From NCBI GenBank assembly GCA_934047225.1, contig OW204009.1, positions 16,628,898 through 16,692,897 of the forward strand: a stretch of 64,000 nt of DNA. The letters are read 5' to 3'. Numbering within the stretch: the first letter of the stretch is position 1; each line of letters opens with the position of its first letter. The position numbers and the translations under genes are program-made. Below the pieces are notes generated by a model that was given only the letters and a program-made list of their open reading frames with translations, was not told the DNA's origin and ran no database searches. The DNA comes from Ypsolopha sequella (Eukaryota > Arthropoda > Insecta > Lepidoptera > Ypsolophidae). Positions 33,499 through 45,698 of this stretch are shown here, in pieces.

Positions 33499-33858
33499 AT
33501 CCATCCATCCATCCATCAGCCTAGTTCGTCCACTGCTGGACATAAGTCTTTCCAGAACTTTGCCACTCCCGGCGGTCATCCTGGAAGAATTGCCCATACT
33601 CACACACGCTGGGCAGGCGGGTTGGTGAGCACGGTGCCGGAACCCTCGCACCAGTGACGCCGCTGCCCGTCACCAGTATGTTCCATATAAGGCCCGGCTA
33701 TTAGGGATGGATATACCGCCATCCATCGGTCCCAGGCATGGTGGGCCTCCTGGTTTTTTGCCTGTGAGCTGTCCTCTTACTCTCCCCCGAATTACTTCGA
33801 GGGGGTCTCCAAGTAAGATGGTGGTACCTCCACAGTCGAGCCCGTCATCAGTTCTACC
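33499..33858 (-). mobile_element. SINE-like ~360-bp retroelement, copy 2
   Basis: Full-length minus-strand copy with an (ATCC)n tail at 33499 and head CTACC at 33858. Reads shared with copy 1: GGTGGTACC, CTTCGAGGGGGTCTCC, GGTCCCAGGCATGGTGGGCC. Confidence 0.7.
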
Positions 33859-34625
33859 ACCTGCTAAATATGAACTACTTTTACTATGGAGCGAAACATG
33901 CATCCGTAGCAGTGTTAAATCGCGCGCGACGCAATCAAAAGTCACGTTTAAAAAAATTTATGAGGTGGCAGCGTCAGCGTGAACCTAGCCGCCCCATTTG
34001 TTTAAAAAAAAAAATTCATGAAGGAGTCGGATCCTAACGAAAATTTTGCCTGAACCACAGATAAAACGAGTATAACATAGACTAACGCCCTGGTTACTTT
34101 TTTCGAAAATCTTGTATGTTTATTTATATAGTGTAATTAATAATTGTCTTGAGTCACAAAACGCGCCATATTTTTTTCAAATTTTCACCATCTACATTGA
34201 CGGCATTGAATCCAATACAAAACTGATGTTTAGCATTGTGGAGCCCCTTAAAACAATGGCGTATTATGCCCCTGCCGAGGTGGCAAGGTGACCTAAAAGC
34301 AGTAATTTGACCCTAAAATTAAAAATAAAGTCCCTCATGCAAATTGTTTACTAGACTGTGTGCGCCATATGCGACAGCGAAGTGGGAGGTTCACAGATGG
34401 AAGACCGGGCTTGTTGCTTGAACGGCTATAGGTGACTTTTTTAAATTTTATTTTGATAAAAGAAACAAACAATCTCACAAGAAAAGCTAAACAGTAAAAG
34501 GATAAGTACTAATAGTTCTTTCAAAATTATTGTTCCTTATAGCTTCGCGCGTGTGGAATGTCAATATTTTAGTAGTAGGATAGTTTTCAGCTTGGCGGTT
34601 ACTTTATCAACACCCCTTATAGATT
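33859..34625. other. Unassigned, with small repeat fragments
   Basis: CCGTAGCAGTGTTAAATCGCG near 33902 resembles the end of the element at 34884-35043. 34550-34625 resembles a Helitron-like body. No gene. Confidence 0.4.
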
Positions 34626-34880
34626 ATACAAGGTGTAACCATATTTGAAGAGCTTATTCAGTCAATGGTTTAGAACAACTTTTACTATGGGGCCTACCTT
34701 GAAATCTCAAAAAACAATCTGCCCTTCCATACATTTCGGCCGAGCGGCATTGCATTTTCCTATGAAGCAAGTAATATTTTTTTTCGACATACAGGATTTG
34801 TTCCATAGTAAAAGTTGTTCTAAACCATTGACTGAATAAGCTCTTCAAATATGGTGACACCTTTCTGTTACACCTTGTAT
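34626..34880. mobile_element. Fold-back element A, copy 1
   Basis: Long inverted arms start TACAAGGTGTAACCATATTT and run through GAAGAGCTTATTCAGTCAAT and AACAACTTTTACTATGG. A second copy is at 48621-48860. Frames read across both arms are mirror artefacts. 255 bp. Confidence 0.75.
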
Positions 34881-34883
34881 ATT

Positions 34884-35043
34884 GACCAGCACCCGTAGCA
34901 CAGTGTTTAATCGTAGTTGAATCACAAGTACGAGGAGCGTGACACGAAGATTTTTGCGATTAAACAGTATGTCACGCTCCTCGCTCTTGTGATTCAAGTA
35001 AGTCGCGTAGCGCGCGATTAAACACTGCTACGGGTGCTGGGTC
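34884..35043. mobile_element. Fold-back element B, next to fold-back A
   Basis: ACCAGCACCCGTAGCACAGTG at the left and its near complement at the right, with an inner second pair (ATCACAAGTACGAGGAGCGTG and complement). Nearly the whole 160 bp can fold. It begins only 4 bp after fold-back A ends. Confidence 0.72.
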
Positions 35044-35188
35044 ACTATGATTTGTCAGTTAGTTGTAAAATCGCAAATTACACCGCTACCACACTAATTG
35101 TTACAAGCTGCCCCCTGTCACAGTACAAGAAGAAAGATACTGTGCCCCTGTCACTGTCTACAACGAGCCATCAGATCCTTGTAATGTG

Positions 35189-35547
35189 TCCATCCATCCA
35201 TCCATCAGCCTAGTTCGTCCACTGCTTGACATAAGCCTTTCCAGGACTTTGCCACTCCCGGCGGTCATCCTGGAAGAATTGCCCATACTCACACACGCTG
35301 GGCAGGCGGGTCGGTGAGCGCGGTGCTGGAATCATAGAACCAATGACGCCGCTACCTGTCACCAATCTGTTCCATATAAGGCCCGGCTATTAGGGATGGA
35401 TATACCGTCATCCATCGGTCCCAGGCATGGTGGGCCTCCTGGTTTTTTGCCTGTGAGCTGTCCTCTTACTCTCCCCCAAATTACTTCGAGGGGGTCTCCA
35501 AGTAAGATGGCGGTACCTCCACAGTCGAGCCCGGCATCAGATCTACC
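35189..35547 (-). mobile_element. SINE-like ~360-bp retroelement, copy 3
   Basis: Full minus-strand copy with (ATCC)n tail at 35189 and head CTACC at 35547; close to copy 2 in sequence and only 1.3 kb away, same orientation. Confidence 0.7.
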
Positions 35548-35848
35548 ACCTACCTGTAAATTGTATATTTCTTTATTTATGGTCTAAATGTCCAGTGTGC
35601 GCCGGCCATTTTGGAGCATAGACAGAATACTTTTTTTTTTGGGATAACCAGTGGTTGCAATTTGACGTGTTGACAGCTCGTCAACCAATCCCAGCTCGCC
35701 ATTTGCATGCAGCATTGTTTTTTTACTGCATTGAACAGAAGGATTGATTCATGAAAAAAGATCACAGTGGAACATCAGTACACATTTTAATTTTGATCAA
35801 CGCTTGTGGCTGGTGAAGAAAAAAACAAGTCTAAGAACGTAACGTATA
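35548..35848. other. Unassigned sequence
   Basis: No gene or repeat boundary seen. Confidence 0.4.
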
Positions 35849-35850
35849 TA

Positions 35851-36467
35851 CAGTGTGTCCCTCGTACAAGTGCACATCTGAAAAGGGGTGAAACTAGACC
35901 TTATTTTATCGACCAAAAAATGTTTTCTTTTTTTTTAAATCTTTGTTTTATAAATTTACGTTTTAAAATTTTTTTACCTACCATGGAGACTATGTATAAA
36001 ATATGTCATAACTTTTGATCTATCGCGAGTAATGCAATAAAAATAAAACTGTTATAATCCTTAAGAATAGACGTTGCATACAAAATCAAAAACAAAACAT
36101 AATCAACTACCATTACCATAAAAATAATATCCTAAAAGATTATTTCTTTAATTTATCCGTCTTTTTTTTCAGTAATAGTCAATTTTTTCAAAATAATGTC
36201 ACCTTTTCACTATACTTTTATTCCTATTTATTATTGCCTATTCTATTATCTTTCTAACAAAAAAATACAACGTTCTATCATAAATACAATATTTTCTACG
36301 AGCGGTTAATCAAAGGCACTGCGCTCGCGTCCCATACAAAGATACCCAGGTGTATCTTTTCAAGATAAAAAAAAAATTCAAAAAAAAATTTTTTCTTTGT
36401 TTTTGTCGATATATTTAGATCTAGTTTCACCCACTTTCGGATGTGCACTTGTACGAGGGACACACTG
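35851..36467. mobile_element. Tc1/mariner-like element, ~50-bp inverted ends
   Basis: CAGTGTGTCCCTCGTACAAG at 35851 and its complement ending at 36467, both flanked by TA. Arms extend through TGCACATCTGAAA and GGTGAAACTAGA. 617 bp with no transposase frame: a non-autonomous relative of a TA-targeting element. Confidence 0.8.
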
Positions 36468-36971
36468 TATATTATTGTTTGCCTAAATGTAAGTTACTTT
36501 CATTTTGTACATATAGAGAAGATAAAGATGTGGCTAGCGTCTCTGGCAGTCCCACAAGATGTCAGCGTGAATATACCTTAACTGATAAGAGATATCGCGT
36601 AGCGGCTCCATAAAATACTTCTGTTTTTTATCATCTAAAGACATTAAACAGACATCACACGACGCCATAAAAAACCTTGTCTAATCATTGCCCTTGAGCT
36701 GCACTTAAAAATGAAAAAATAAAAAACTGAAGACAAGGCTTTATGGTTAATACCTTGGCCTCTTTCAAATAGGGAGATAAAAAAACTAAAAGGCTAGTTC
36801 CCGCCCGAAAAGTTTTTAGTGCACGTGGTTTTGAACGGTTTTTATGTTCTTTAAAAAGAGAACAGATATGAACGTCGAATGGACAAGTGACAACTTCTGT
36901 CAAATTTGTTTTTTTTCCTTTCTCCTTACCAAAATATAAAAATCTTGGACCAATACACCAGATAAAATTGT
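36468..36971. other. Unassigned sequence
   Basis: A 109-codon minus-strand frame (36685-37014) runs into the repeat next to it and has no domain, so it is not called. Nothing else seen. Confidence 0.4.
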
Positions 36972-37365
36972 TTTCAATGCATGTGCTCGTAAAGGCCCAC
37001 TTTTTATGCATCAAAACCGAACAGAAAGTCGATTATTTTGCCCTAGGGCTTTATTATTATTATTTTTTTTATTTGTTTGCAATGGTTGGCTAACCTGCAG
37101 CCTCTCCTGTGTACCATAGATGTTATACTTTTTTTTCCACTGTTTAACGGCTCTGGATACAATCCTTTTGAGCCAATCATAATTGAAAGTTCACAAGATT
37201 ATATTTGTTTTCATTTCCTCACACTATGCATTGAAAAACGTAGTATGATACACGGGCGTAAAAGCAATAAATTACTCGGTTACGTTTAAAACACTCGCTA
37301 CGCTCGTGTTTTAAATCGTCCTCGTAATTTATTCCTTTTCGCCCAAGTAGCATAAACTACTATTA
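36972..37365 (-). repeat. ~390-bp family, copy 6
   Basis: Full copy on the minus strand with both standard ends, nearly identical to 15444-15838. Confidence 0.8.
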
Positions 37366-37618
37366 TGGAACAAGGACTTTGATGTACTGTTTGCCTAAAA
37401 AATGTCGTTGGCCTAAAAGTGTAAATAAGCTACCTAACCGGAAATCGACGGATTCATTGAATTGAATTCGATATTCAAAATTTCCGTTATTCATAGGGCC
37501 ACGATGACATTTTGAAAACTATACAAAAATTTTGATTAATTGGTACTTGCAATTTTCGGGTTGTTATACCTATAACCACTACCACCTGGTAGTGCTGATA
37601 CCGGGCTCTACTCGCAAA

Positions 37619-37635
37619 CCCCCCCCCCCCCCCCC
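37619..37635 (+). repeat. Poly-C tract, 17 C
   Basis: An uninterrupted run of 17 cytosines, rare in such AT-rich sequence. It can be a length-variable microsatellite or sit where base calling is weak. Confidence 0.85.
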
Positions 37636-37849
37636 TAAGCCGCTTAGAAGCAGTAGGAAATTCAAGCCAAAAAAACACAATTCAGTTGAAACAATTTTTC
37701 ATATAGAAGTTTTGGTGGTACAAAAAAAAAGAATGTTGCATATGTTGTCCTAGAGTTGATAATCCATAATACATTTTTTCAATATTTTTGGTTTGGCCAT
37801 AAAAGAGGAGTAGGCTTTAGAAAGTACCCATTTGGCGATATTAAGGGCC

Positions 37850-38338
37850 TTAAGGTTTCTACCAACGCCAACGACCTTGATCTACGTAACTTTGTAACCA
37901 TTTAATACGGTAACTATAACATTTTTCAACAGAAGAAAAATAAATAGTAATCTGCATGATACAAATAGTGATGTGGTTTTTCCTGAATTTCATTATAACA
38001 TACAGAAGTGAAGCAAGAAAATTCCAAGTTTACCCTTATTTCTCGATTTTTTGTTCACTTGTAACAACATAACTGCTGCAGTTTTTATCGAAACAGTATG
38101 AAAATTTATAAACTTGTAGACAAAATAATATAAAATGATTTGGTTTTCTCAGTTCTTGGAAATTAATTTTATTTTGGATAAAATAACTTAAAGACACACA
38201 ATTTTCGCACTTGTCAGCGACTGACGTAACAGCCATGTTGCAGTGCGAGCTGATAAAGACTTCATTTTATTATGGTTTTGTTCGAAATTTCAACCACCAT
38301 GAATCGAGTTGCTAATTATTCCGACGGAGCCACCTTAA
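37850..38338 (+). mobile_element. TTAAGG element, family F6, copy 1
   Basis: Starts TTAAGGTTTCTACCAACGCC and ends ACGGAGCCACCTTAA; TTAA at both borders. 489 bp. It contains CGTAACAGCCATGTTGCAGTGC, related to the 61-bp minisatellite unit, and AATCGAGTTGCTAATTATTCC, related to the end of F5. Partner at 47837-48317. Confidence 0.78.
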
Positions 38339-38340
38339 GC

Positions 38341-38425
38341 AGGCACAACGAGGTGGCCCACCATACCTGGGACGGATTGATGGTGGTATATCCATCCCCA
38401 ATTTCTGGCCCTTATATAAAATAGT
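38341..38425 (+). mobile_element. SINE-like family, diverged fragment
   Basis: GGTGGCCCACCATACCTGGGA and TGGTGGTATATCCATCCCC match the middle of the 360-bp family with many changes. Confidence 0.5.
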
Positions 38426-38454
38426 CTTGTGACGGCATATTTAATTTTTTTTTA

Positions 38455-38530
38455 TAAAAAAATATAAAACTATAATTTTTCGCTTTCGCCCTGAATCCGC
38501 CCCTCTCGCACTGAGATAAGTGAGAAAGTG
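38455..38530 (-). mobile_element. TTAAGG element, family F1, fragment
   Basis: TTTTTCGCTTTCGCCCTGAA then TCCGCCCCTCTCGCACTG is the F1 left-end interior, inverted. Confidence 0.65.
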
Positions 38531-39970
38531 ATATTAGTGAAACATTACAAGTGTTTTTATCAAAATGCTTGCAATTATTTTTTATTCCGATTTGTAGTAT
38601 TTTTGATTACATTTTTTTGGATAATAATTTTATAAAGTCAAAAATGTGGATTTAAATTCGAGTTTTATCGATGCGTGTCGCCCCATATATTTAGTAAGAC
38701 GGAAGCACCCAACTAACCTACTATACAAACCGATACGTTAAATTGTTAAATTGAGGCCAAGGACTCTACTTCCATCTTGCGATTGTCTCTGGTTAGAAGT
38801 TTTGATTAGTCTATGTTTTTGTTAGTGCCACATGGCATTTTATATTACTAGCAACCAGCGAACGAAGAAAAACATAGAAGACGTGTTTGGGCAAAAAGGT
38901 TCATGATTGGTTCGTACTGTATGTCATGCATGCAACACCACACCAGCCCATCTATTATGTATTATGTTGCCAACTGAACTGGGTGCCTAACATCAAAAAC
39001 ACAGATAAAAACTGAACTTTCAGAATTGTCTTTAGTGGGTATTGAACTATTTACGAACTGTGACGTCACTTCCAGTACGAACATATCCTATAAAGGTACA
39101 TAATAGGCCTTCAGGCTAGCCGACTAACATAGACAGTCAACCCCATAGGAGCCGATGCCATACTAAACTTTGTCGGACACAGTTTTCTTGAAATAATTTT
39201 TCAGCGCTAATCAGACAACTATCTTTTTTTCATTCGCTGTTTTCTAACAAAGTGTTATTTGTAAATGGTACCAGACACTCACAAGGGCAAAAGGCTCATG
39301 ATTGGTTCTGTTTCAGCCCTGTTGACTCGGCTGACTCACAGTAATAATGGACGTCATAGGTCGACATGCTAAACATATCCCTCGGCTCAGTTTTCATGGG
39401 GTAATTTTTCAGCGTTAATACTTCTATGTTTTTTTTTTTCGTTCACTGCTTGCAACATGACAAAAAATTTCAAGGCAGATTTAAATTTAGAAGTGTCGTT
39501 CGTTATCCAGCCCGACTGTTGCTAATTTATAAAGCCATTAATACACTTCAAATAATCCTGGCACAAGTGTCTCGCATCCTGCCTGTAACGGTTGGTTAAA
39601 GATGGCTGCGTTTTACTCACCTTCTTGGAAAACGCGGCTGAAGTTAAAGATTTTTTTGCTCTGACATATTTATTTTGGGCTCTTGAGTTTGACAGACATT
39701 CAATACTATATTGAATGTCTGTAAGTAATTATTATTTTGAATTATAGTTAGTAGTTGAATAGAGTTTTTTAGTTTAGTTATGTGACACGACATAAAGTTG
39801 AAAACAGCATTCTAAAACAATGTTCCAGTATAGTCAAACATGTTTTGAATTTCGAGTTTTGAATATATTTTTTAGGACAATAAAGTTGATTACAAAACCG
39901 TAGCACCGACATGTGGTAACCAGTTGTTTGGGAGACTGACATCTATTAAAACTTTAGACAATATAATATG
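38531..39970. other. Mostly unassigned; related duplicated motifs
   Basis: 38955-39110 (GCCAACTGAACTGGGTGCCTA, GAACTATTTACGAACTGTGAC) matches the arms and centre of the fold-back at 55603-55818. Within 38870-39470 the phrases GTTCATGATTGGTTC and TTTTTCAGCGYTAAT occur twice, suggesting a diverged duplication. No gene seen. Confidence 0.45.
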
Positions 39971-40393
39971 TTAAGAGGCTATGCGAATTTTATTTTTGTC
40001 ACTGTCACTCCAAGCGAAAACACGCTCAGTGCGAGAGGGGCGGATTCAGGGCGAAAGCAAAAAATTTTAGTTTTATAATTTTTATAAAAAAACTAAAATA
40101 GCTAGCAAAATTTCAAACATCAAATCTCTAGATATTGTTGAAACACACCTAATAAAATATGTTTGAGTTCTGTATATGGTTCCTATTCGTCAAACGAGGA
40201 GAACAAGTGCCTTTGAAGACCTCATTTCAACAATTATTTCTATCGAGGAAAATTTATCCTAACATGTTTTCCAATTTCAAAACCCTAGATTATATATTCA
40301 AAATGCATATACCAGAAATTTATTAAAATTTTCCGTGTATTTCATGAAATACACAGAAAAGAAACACCCGTATTTTTTTCGCATATCGCTCAA
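39971..40393 (+). mobile_element. TTAAGG element, family F1, copy 3
   Basis: Starts TTAAGAGGCTATGCGAA, core TTATTTCTATCGAG at 40234 (263 bp in), right end GCATATCGCTCAAT with a damaged TTAA. About 423 bp. Confidence 0.72.
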
Positions 40394-40499
40394 TACTAAC
40401 AAAACAGTAGAACCCGGTGTAACTGTACATTGTAGAAAAGTAATAAAAATAGAAAGGGGGTGACTTAAGAAGTGTAATAGAACACAAATCAGCGAATTT

Positions 40500-40650
40500 C
40501 AGAATTATTTTCTGTCTGTCTGTCTGTTTGCTCGCGCACATCTCCGAAACTACAGAATGGATTTTCATGTAGTTTTCACAGTTGGACGGAACTTAATTTG
40601 GAGCAGGCATAGGCTTTATTTCATTAAAATCCACTTACCGAGTCTCCAGT
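40500..40650 (+). mobile_element. Helitron-like or related body fragment
   Basis: CTGTCTGTCTGTCTGTTTGC followed by CGCACATCTCCGAAACTACA resembles 52880-52940. Ends not visible. Confidence 0.4.
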
Positions 40651-40661
40651 ATGAATTTGGC

Positions 40662-41004
40662 TACATAAACAAAAGTCACCTTGTTTTTATAATTTTTATA
40701 AATATATTATATTTAACTTTTACGAGCTTTTGATTATTATTATAACATTCGACTGATGACGGCCCCATACCGAGGGCCGAAATATATCGAGTTATAATTT
40801 TTTTTATTGTTTATAATTTTGTAGCTTTTGTTTGTTTAGATATTTTATAACGTTTTTTAAGGAAATAAATTGATATGCTTCTCGAGCAAGACATAGTGCA
40901 TACTGAAATACCTACTTGTCACCTACCTATGTTTTAAACGATTATGATTATTATGTAGCCAAATTCATACTGGCTACATAAACAAGGTGACTTTTGTTTA
41001 TGTA
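40662..41004. mobile_element. MITE with ~24-bp inverted ends
   Basis: TACATAAACAAAAGTCACCT at the left and AGGTGACTTTTGTTTATGTA at the right. The AGTATGAATTTGGC phrase also appears in both orientations at the borders. Inside, ACTGATGACGGCCCCATACC recalls a motif common in insect repeats. 343 bp, non-coding. Confidence 0.65.
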
Positions 41005-41327
41005 CCTATACTCATTGCAATCTTTACTTATATATTTTGTGAATGGAGACTCAGTCAAAGGAAGTATCAATTTCATTAATAAAGAAAGTACTACTACAAG
41101 TGACATACAACACAACACAACTCACCGGAAGATGGCTGACGACCACATCCCCCCAGGATTCAAGCTTCAACTGTTTTGACCAAGACCTGATACTTGAACT
41201 TAGACCAGCAACCCGTTTTAGACCTTAAAGGAAACCGAAAAGAGCTTTTTTCGTTTTACCATGTCTTTTCTCCCTTCTAGTTTGTCATTGGAGAGCAGTA
41301 AATGAATGAACGAAATCTGTTGTCTTA

Positions 41328-41695
41328 ATAGTAGTTTATGCTATAAGGGCAAAAAGGAATAAATCACGAGAACGATTTAGAACACGAGAGTAGCGAGTGT
41401 TTTAAACGTAACCGAGTAATTTATTGCTCTTACGCCCGTGTATCATACTACGTTTTTCAATGCAACAATCTTGTGAACTTTAAATTATGATTGGCTCAAA
41501 AGGACTGTATCCAGAGTCGTTAAACAGTGGAAAAAAAAGTATAACATTTATGGTTCACAGGAAAGGTTGCAGGTTAGCCAACTTTAGTAAATAAATCAAA
41601 AAAATAATAATAATAAAGCCCTAGGGCAAAATAATCGACTTTCTGTTCGGTTTTGATGCATAAAAAGTGGGCCTTTACGAGCACATGCATTGAAA
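41328..41695 (+). repeat. ~390-bp family, copy 7
   Basis: TAGTAGTTTATGCTATAAGG to ATGCATTGAAAA, with a ~20-bp deletion after the CGTTTTTCAATGCA segment. Confidence 0.78.
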
Positions 41696-42143
41696 AAAAA
41701 AATTAGGTTTCTATCGTAATGCTGGAGCAAAGGTCCCATCTAACTAGGTCATTGAAGTTTTAGATAAAGAATAATTGACCTAAATAACAAAATGTTATCG
41801 AAAAGAATAAAACGTTTCTTTTTTAATTTTTTAAAGTAAGAATTCATTAAATGTGAATCAGCCCACACACATTTTTAACAGACAATCCTCAAATTGAGCG
41901 CTGTAAAGCACCCTTGAATTTGAATATGGAACAATGGACAATGTTCCTGCATCATATCGATCAGTAACGAACTTTAGCCGTTGTGGGTTGTTTGAATTGA
42001 AGTAGGGTTAAGTTTATAACCTCTTGGCTTAAAATAAGTGATGTGTGTATTTTGAAACGGTCTTGAAGGCTGGAAGTGTAATTAGATTACCATTGTTGAC
42101 TTAGCGTTACCTCTCTAAATAAACGTTTTAGTGTGTTTTGCGT

Positions 42144-42358
42144 GAGGTTGCCAGATGGGAAGACCAAAATTTCAAAAAGTCGAGATTTTGGGATTATGGT
42201 CGGGACAAATAAATATTACGAATAAAAAAATATTAAAATTAAAGTAATTATTGTTGTTATTGTTATTTGTCGGGACAATTTGTATTTTGTCGGGACTCTG
42301 GACATCATATGAAATGTTGGGACAATCCCGACGAATCCCGACCATCTGGAAACCCTAG
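42144..42358. mobile_element. hAT-like MITE, GGTTGCCAGATGG ends
   Basis: GAGGTTGCCAGATGG and CCATCTGGAAACCCTAG ends, flanked by TTTTGCGT (42136-42143 and 42359-42366). The ends resemble the element at 22432, and the interior repeats GTCGGGACAA several times. 215 bp. Confidence 0.82.
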
Positions 42359-45300
42359 TTTTGCGTGTAGTTTATGTTTTAGGTAGGATTTTTAGTACCT
42401 AGCCGAAAAAAGTCAACTTTTCGATACATTTTAAGCAAGTAGGTATGTAAGTACGGACGCCAGTATGACAAGCTACCTATTGACTGTTCTTATTGCGGCT
42501 TCATATTTGGGCTGGACGGAGCTTAAACTGCAGGTGACCGTAACATTTCTAAGAAACAACTGTTTTATTTTTTCGACGTCAAGTATGGCTCCGGCCATAG
42601 TCAAAGTTCTAAAATAGTACAGGGGATCTAAAAAAGGCTGACTTGGGTGAATCATAAAATGATTTGAATGTAGGATAGAGTCAGAGTTTTTTCACGCGTG
42701 CAAAAGAGACGGCATTAGGACAGAATCATAATGTGATTCATGCAAAACGGCCTTTTTAGAGGACCAGAAGAGTACTACGTCTAGTTTTCGTTTTTTTATT
42801 GACTAAAATCCAGACAGTACATGGCGTCTATCACAGACATATCAATTTTGATAGGTCAGAGAATGGACTTCGATGTCCCGTAGGGGTATTTTCTTTCCCA
42901 CACGAAACCTTGCAAAATAACAATAACCCAAACTTAAACCTAACGGTAGACGGCACCGTTACATTGTTGAAATCAGGAGCCCTAAAAGTGGCATCAAAAA
43001 GAAAAAAAAAACAAAGAGGGGTCAAAGGTACAAATAAGATACAACCAGGTTTTGGCGCGTGCGGGTGGTAAACGGTACTTCTCAGCTGGCGTTCGGAAAT
43101 CAAAATGTACAATAGAATCAACAATACCAACGCAACAAGTGCAAGTAAATCTTGAACGCAGCTGCACTCACAGCTGCCAGAGTAATTGGTGTTTTAAAAC
43201 GCCTTGGGACGAAGGAACCGATGCATTCTGCCCTATTTCTTTTTTTTTTTTGGCAAGAACGTTGACCTATTCGATTAAGAAGGAGTTTGGAGGGGAGTTT
43301 TATAGAATGTGTCAAAATTAAATATTATAGGCAGATGGCTCGATCGATTCGTCGGTTATTTTCGCCATCACCTTGAAAGATAAGATACGAAGATGGCCTT
43401 GCCTAACTGCTCTACGCATTCAAGTTTCAGCCGTTGCCCAACTTCATTAATCTGTAATTAAAAACCAAACAAGCTGTCATCACAACTATACAAGCAAATG
43501 AGTTTTTTTGCCGGCCATTGAAAAACAGAAAGTACAGCTCACAATGTTGTGTTCCGTGAGGTCTCATTCAAAAAGTTTGTCTACAAGTGAATGGAGAACT
43601 GTCAGGATCGTTCAATAGACGCGCACGTGCACTTCCGGTGCTTCCTGATTTTTTTTTTGTTTTTTTATGTCGCTGCGAGGGTGGTTTCTGATTTTATGCA
43701 AATCAAGTTGAAGTTGGAGCGAAGTTTTTTAATAAGTACAGTTTTTTTTAACAAGTATAAGTACACAAGCCGGCAAAAGTCTTGAGCAAAAAGCGGCGTA
43801 GTGGGGGAAATTTGCATGCAACGTTGGCGCACGAATTTCACCCTCCAAAGAGACTAGGCGCCGCCGTCAAGGTAATTAATTGTTCAACATGTTTGCCGAG
43901 AAGTGTAGCTGCCGCAAAAAAAAAATGCATTTGTTTATTCGCAAATTAAAGTTCACTAAATAAAAAAGTAGGTACATCATAATTTAATTTTTTCATTTTC
44001 TCATGTAATTTGTTAAATGCAAAATTTAAAATAAATATTTTACACACGCCAATAATTAGGTATCCTTGTACGTTTAGAGCTATATAGCTAAGCTATCAAC
44101 ATATCTACTTTTATGGAAATGGTTACTGAATAAAAATAACATTGTAATTTGTGTATGTGTGGGTGTCGAAATGAGGGGTGGCGGTTTGGCGCGTGCCGTA
44201 AACAATTGAACGAAAAAAAAAAAGAAGTTAGTGCAACGCCTGACTTGGAAACTTGCAATAACCAAACGCACCCCTAGTGCTGTGCGTTACCGTTAACGGT
44301 CATAATATCGATCAGGTTTTTTGTTCTCGTTTATCGAGATTGGTTGGTTTTGATTAGCTGTTGGTTGCCAGATTGAAAGTGATTTCGTAGCTTAGCTGAG
44401 CTGTATGGTAATATTATTTTTACGTACCTAGCCAGTATAAAAACAGTTTTTTTTTGTAATTTTCTTTCCTTTATGGAAAAGGCTAAAGGCTTAAGCGCAT
44501 ACTGCCTGGTTTTATTTTAGTTTCTTTTCTTCTCTGTGTTTGTATATCCTCTCTTGAGGATCATCTGAAGGAACTATCCTGTCGAGTGTCGAAGTCACTG
44601 TTCTGTCAGTTCGTGCTAAAGTGATAGACCCATAACACGAACAAAATGTTGGGTTAGAAAAAACACATGAAAAGGCACGGCCTGCACTTTTGTTCCATTG
44701 AACAACACACTACACTGGTTACGGCGATTTTAATTCACAATATTCTATCACTATTGTTGATCAAAACAACCAAAATGCAATATTTTTTTCAATAAAACAA
44801 AAAACGATGTCCCATCACATCTTCGCGCCTTTTTTCCGACTATCACAGTTTTTTTGTTTTTTTGGTAGCTTATTCCGTTCTCTGTGAATGTCAAATTCAA
44901 AATCGGTATTGGCGCTCTGAAAAGTGACCGAAGCCATTTCAGAAAAAAAAAAAAAAAAGAAGACACATATTTCAAATATCCGTTGGTGCACCGTGTGTCA
45001 TGACATGTGTACTAACGAAAAAAAATCCGCTGACACACTTTTCGCCTCTATTACGACCATTATAAGAACAAAAAGTGGGCTAGTGGCACTTTCTTCCACA
45101 GTACCCATAAACCACCGGGTTGTGTTACCAATATACGACCACAGGATGTTTTTGCGTCATTTCATCCAATATCCTGCTTCCCTCCTGTTTGACACAGATT
45201 TATTTTTAGCACCAACATTTTGGCATCTGCCCTCAAACGCTTCGGGTTTGTCGTTTTATGAGCAAAGTTGTAAATTTGTAATACGTCAAATAAGAGTAAG

Positions 45301-45360
45301 TCAAAAGTAGATTTAGATTTTGTAAAACTTTATTATTGTGATGCAGGAGATACATACAAT
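42359..45360. other. 3-kb block without recognised repeats or genes
   Basis: No TTAAGG, hAT, Helitron, LINE or fold-back sequence was recognised across this block, unlike the rest of the first 57 kb. Frames at 42799-43071 and 44924-45310 have no known domain, splice context or compositional support and are not called. It might be unique sequence, including regulatory DNA. Confidence 0.4.
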
Positions 45361-45698
45361 CAGTGATGGGGAAACTTCCTCCGCGTGCCAATATTTACTA
45401 ACAAAATATATGGCGGGCCAAGTTGTTGCATTTTTGGCTATATATTATTTACTAAAATAAAAATATTAGTATGTATTTTCTAAAACACTTATTTATTGTG
45501 CAATATTACAAAATAACTATTGAAATAAGGAAGAAATTGCAAATTGCAATTAAATGAAACTTTCAAGTTAGCTGCGAAATTTCCAACAATACGAAAACTT
45601 CACTTGACTTTTGTTTGATGGTCGTGGGCCGGATTTCAACGCTTCACGGGCCGGAGATGGCCCGTGGGCCGTAGTTTACCCGAGGTTTACCCATACCT
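45361..45698. mobile_element. hAT-like MITE with GC-rich right end
   Basis: CAGTGATGGGGAAAC at the left and GTTTACCCATACCTG at the right, with near-identical 8-mers outside (CATACAAT and CATACAGT). The right-hand GGGCCGGAGATGGCCCGTGGG and GGCCGTAGTTTACCC are typical of Charlie-like hAT ends. 338 bp, non-coding. Confidence 0.65.

Noticed and set aside
34626..34880. Two opposite frames of similar sequence as a gene pair
   Set aside because: They are the same inverted arm read on both strands of a fold-back element.
42799..43071. 90-codon frame as a gene
   Set aside because: No domain, no splice context, and the opposite strand is open over the same stretch, which suggests chance.
44924..45310. 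128-codon frame as a gene
   Set aside because: It starts in a poly-A stretch (poly-lysine), has no recognisable domain and runs to the edge of a hAT-like element.
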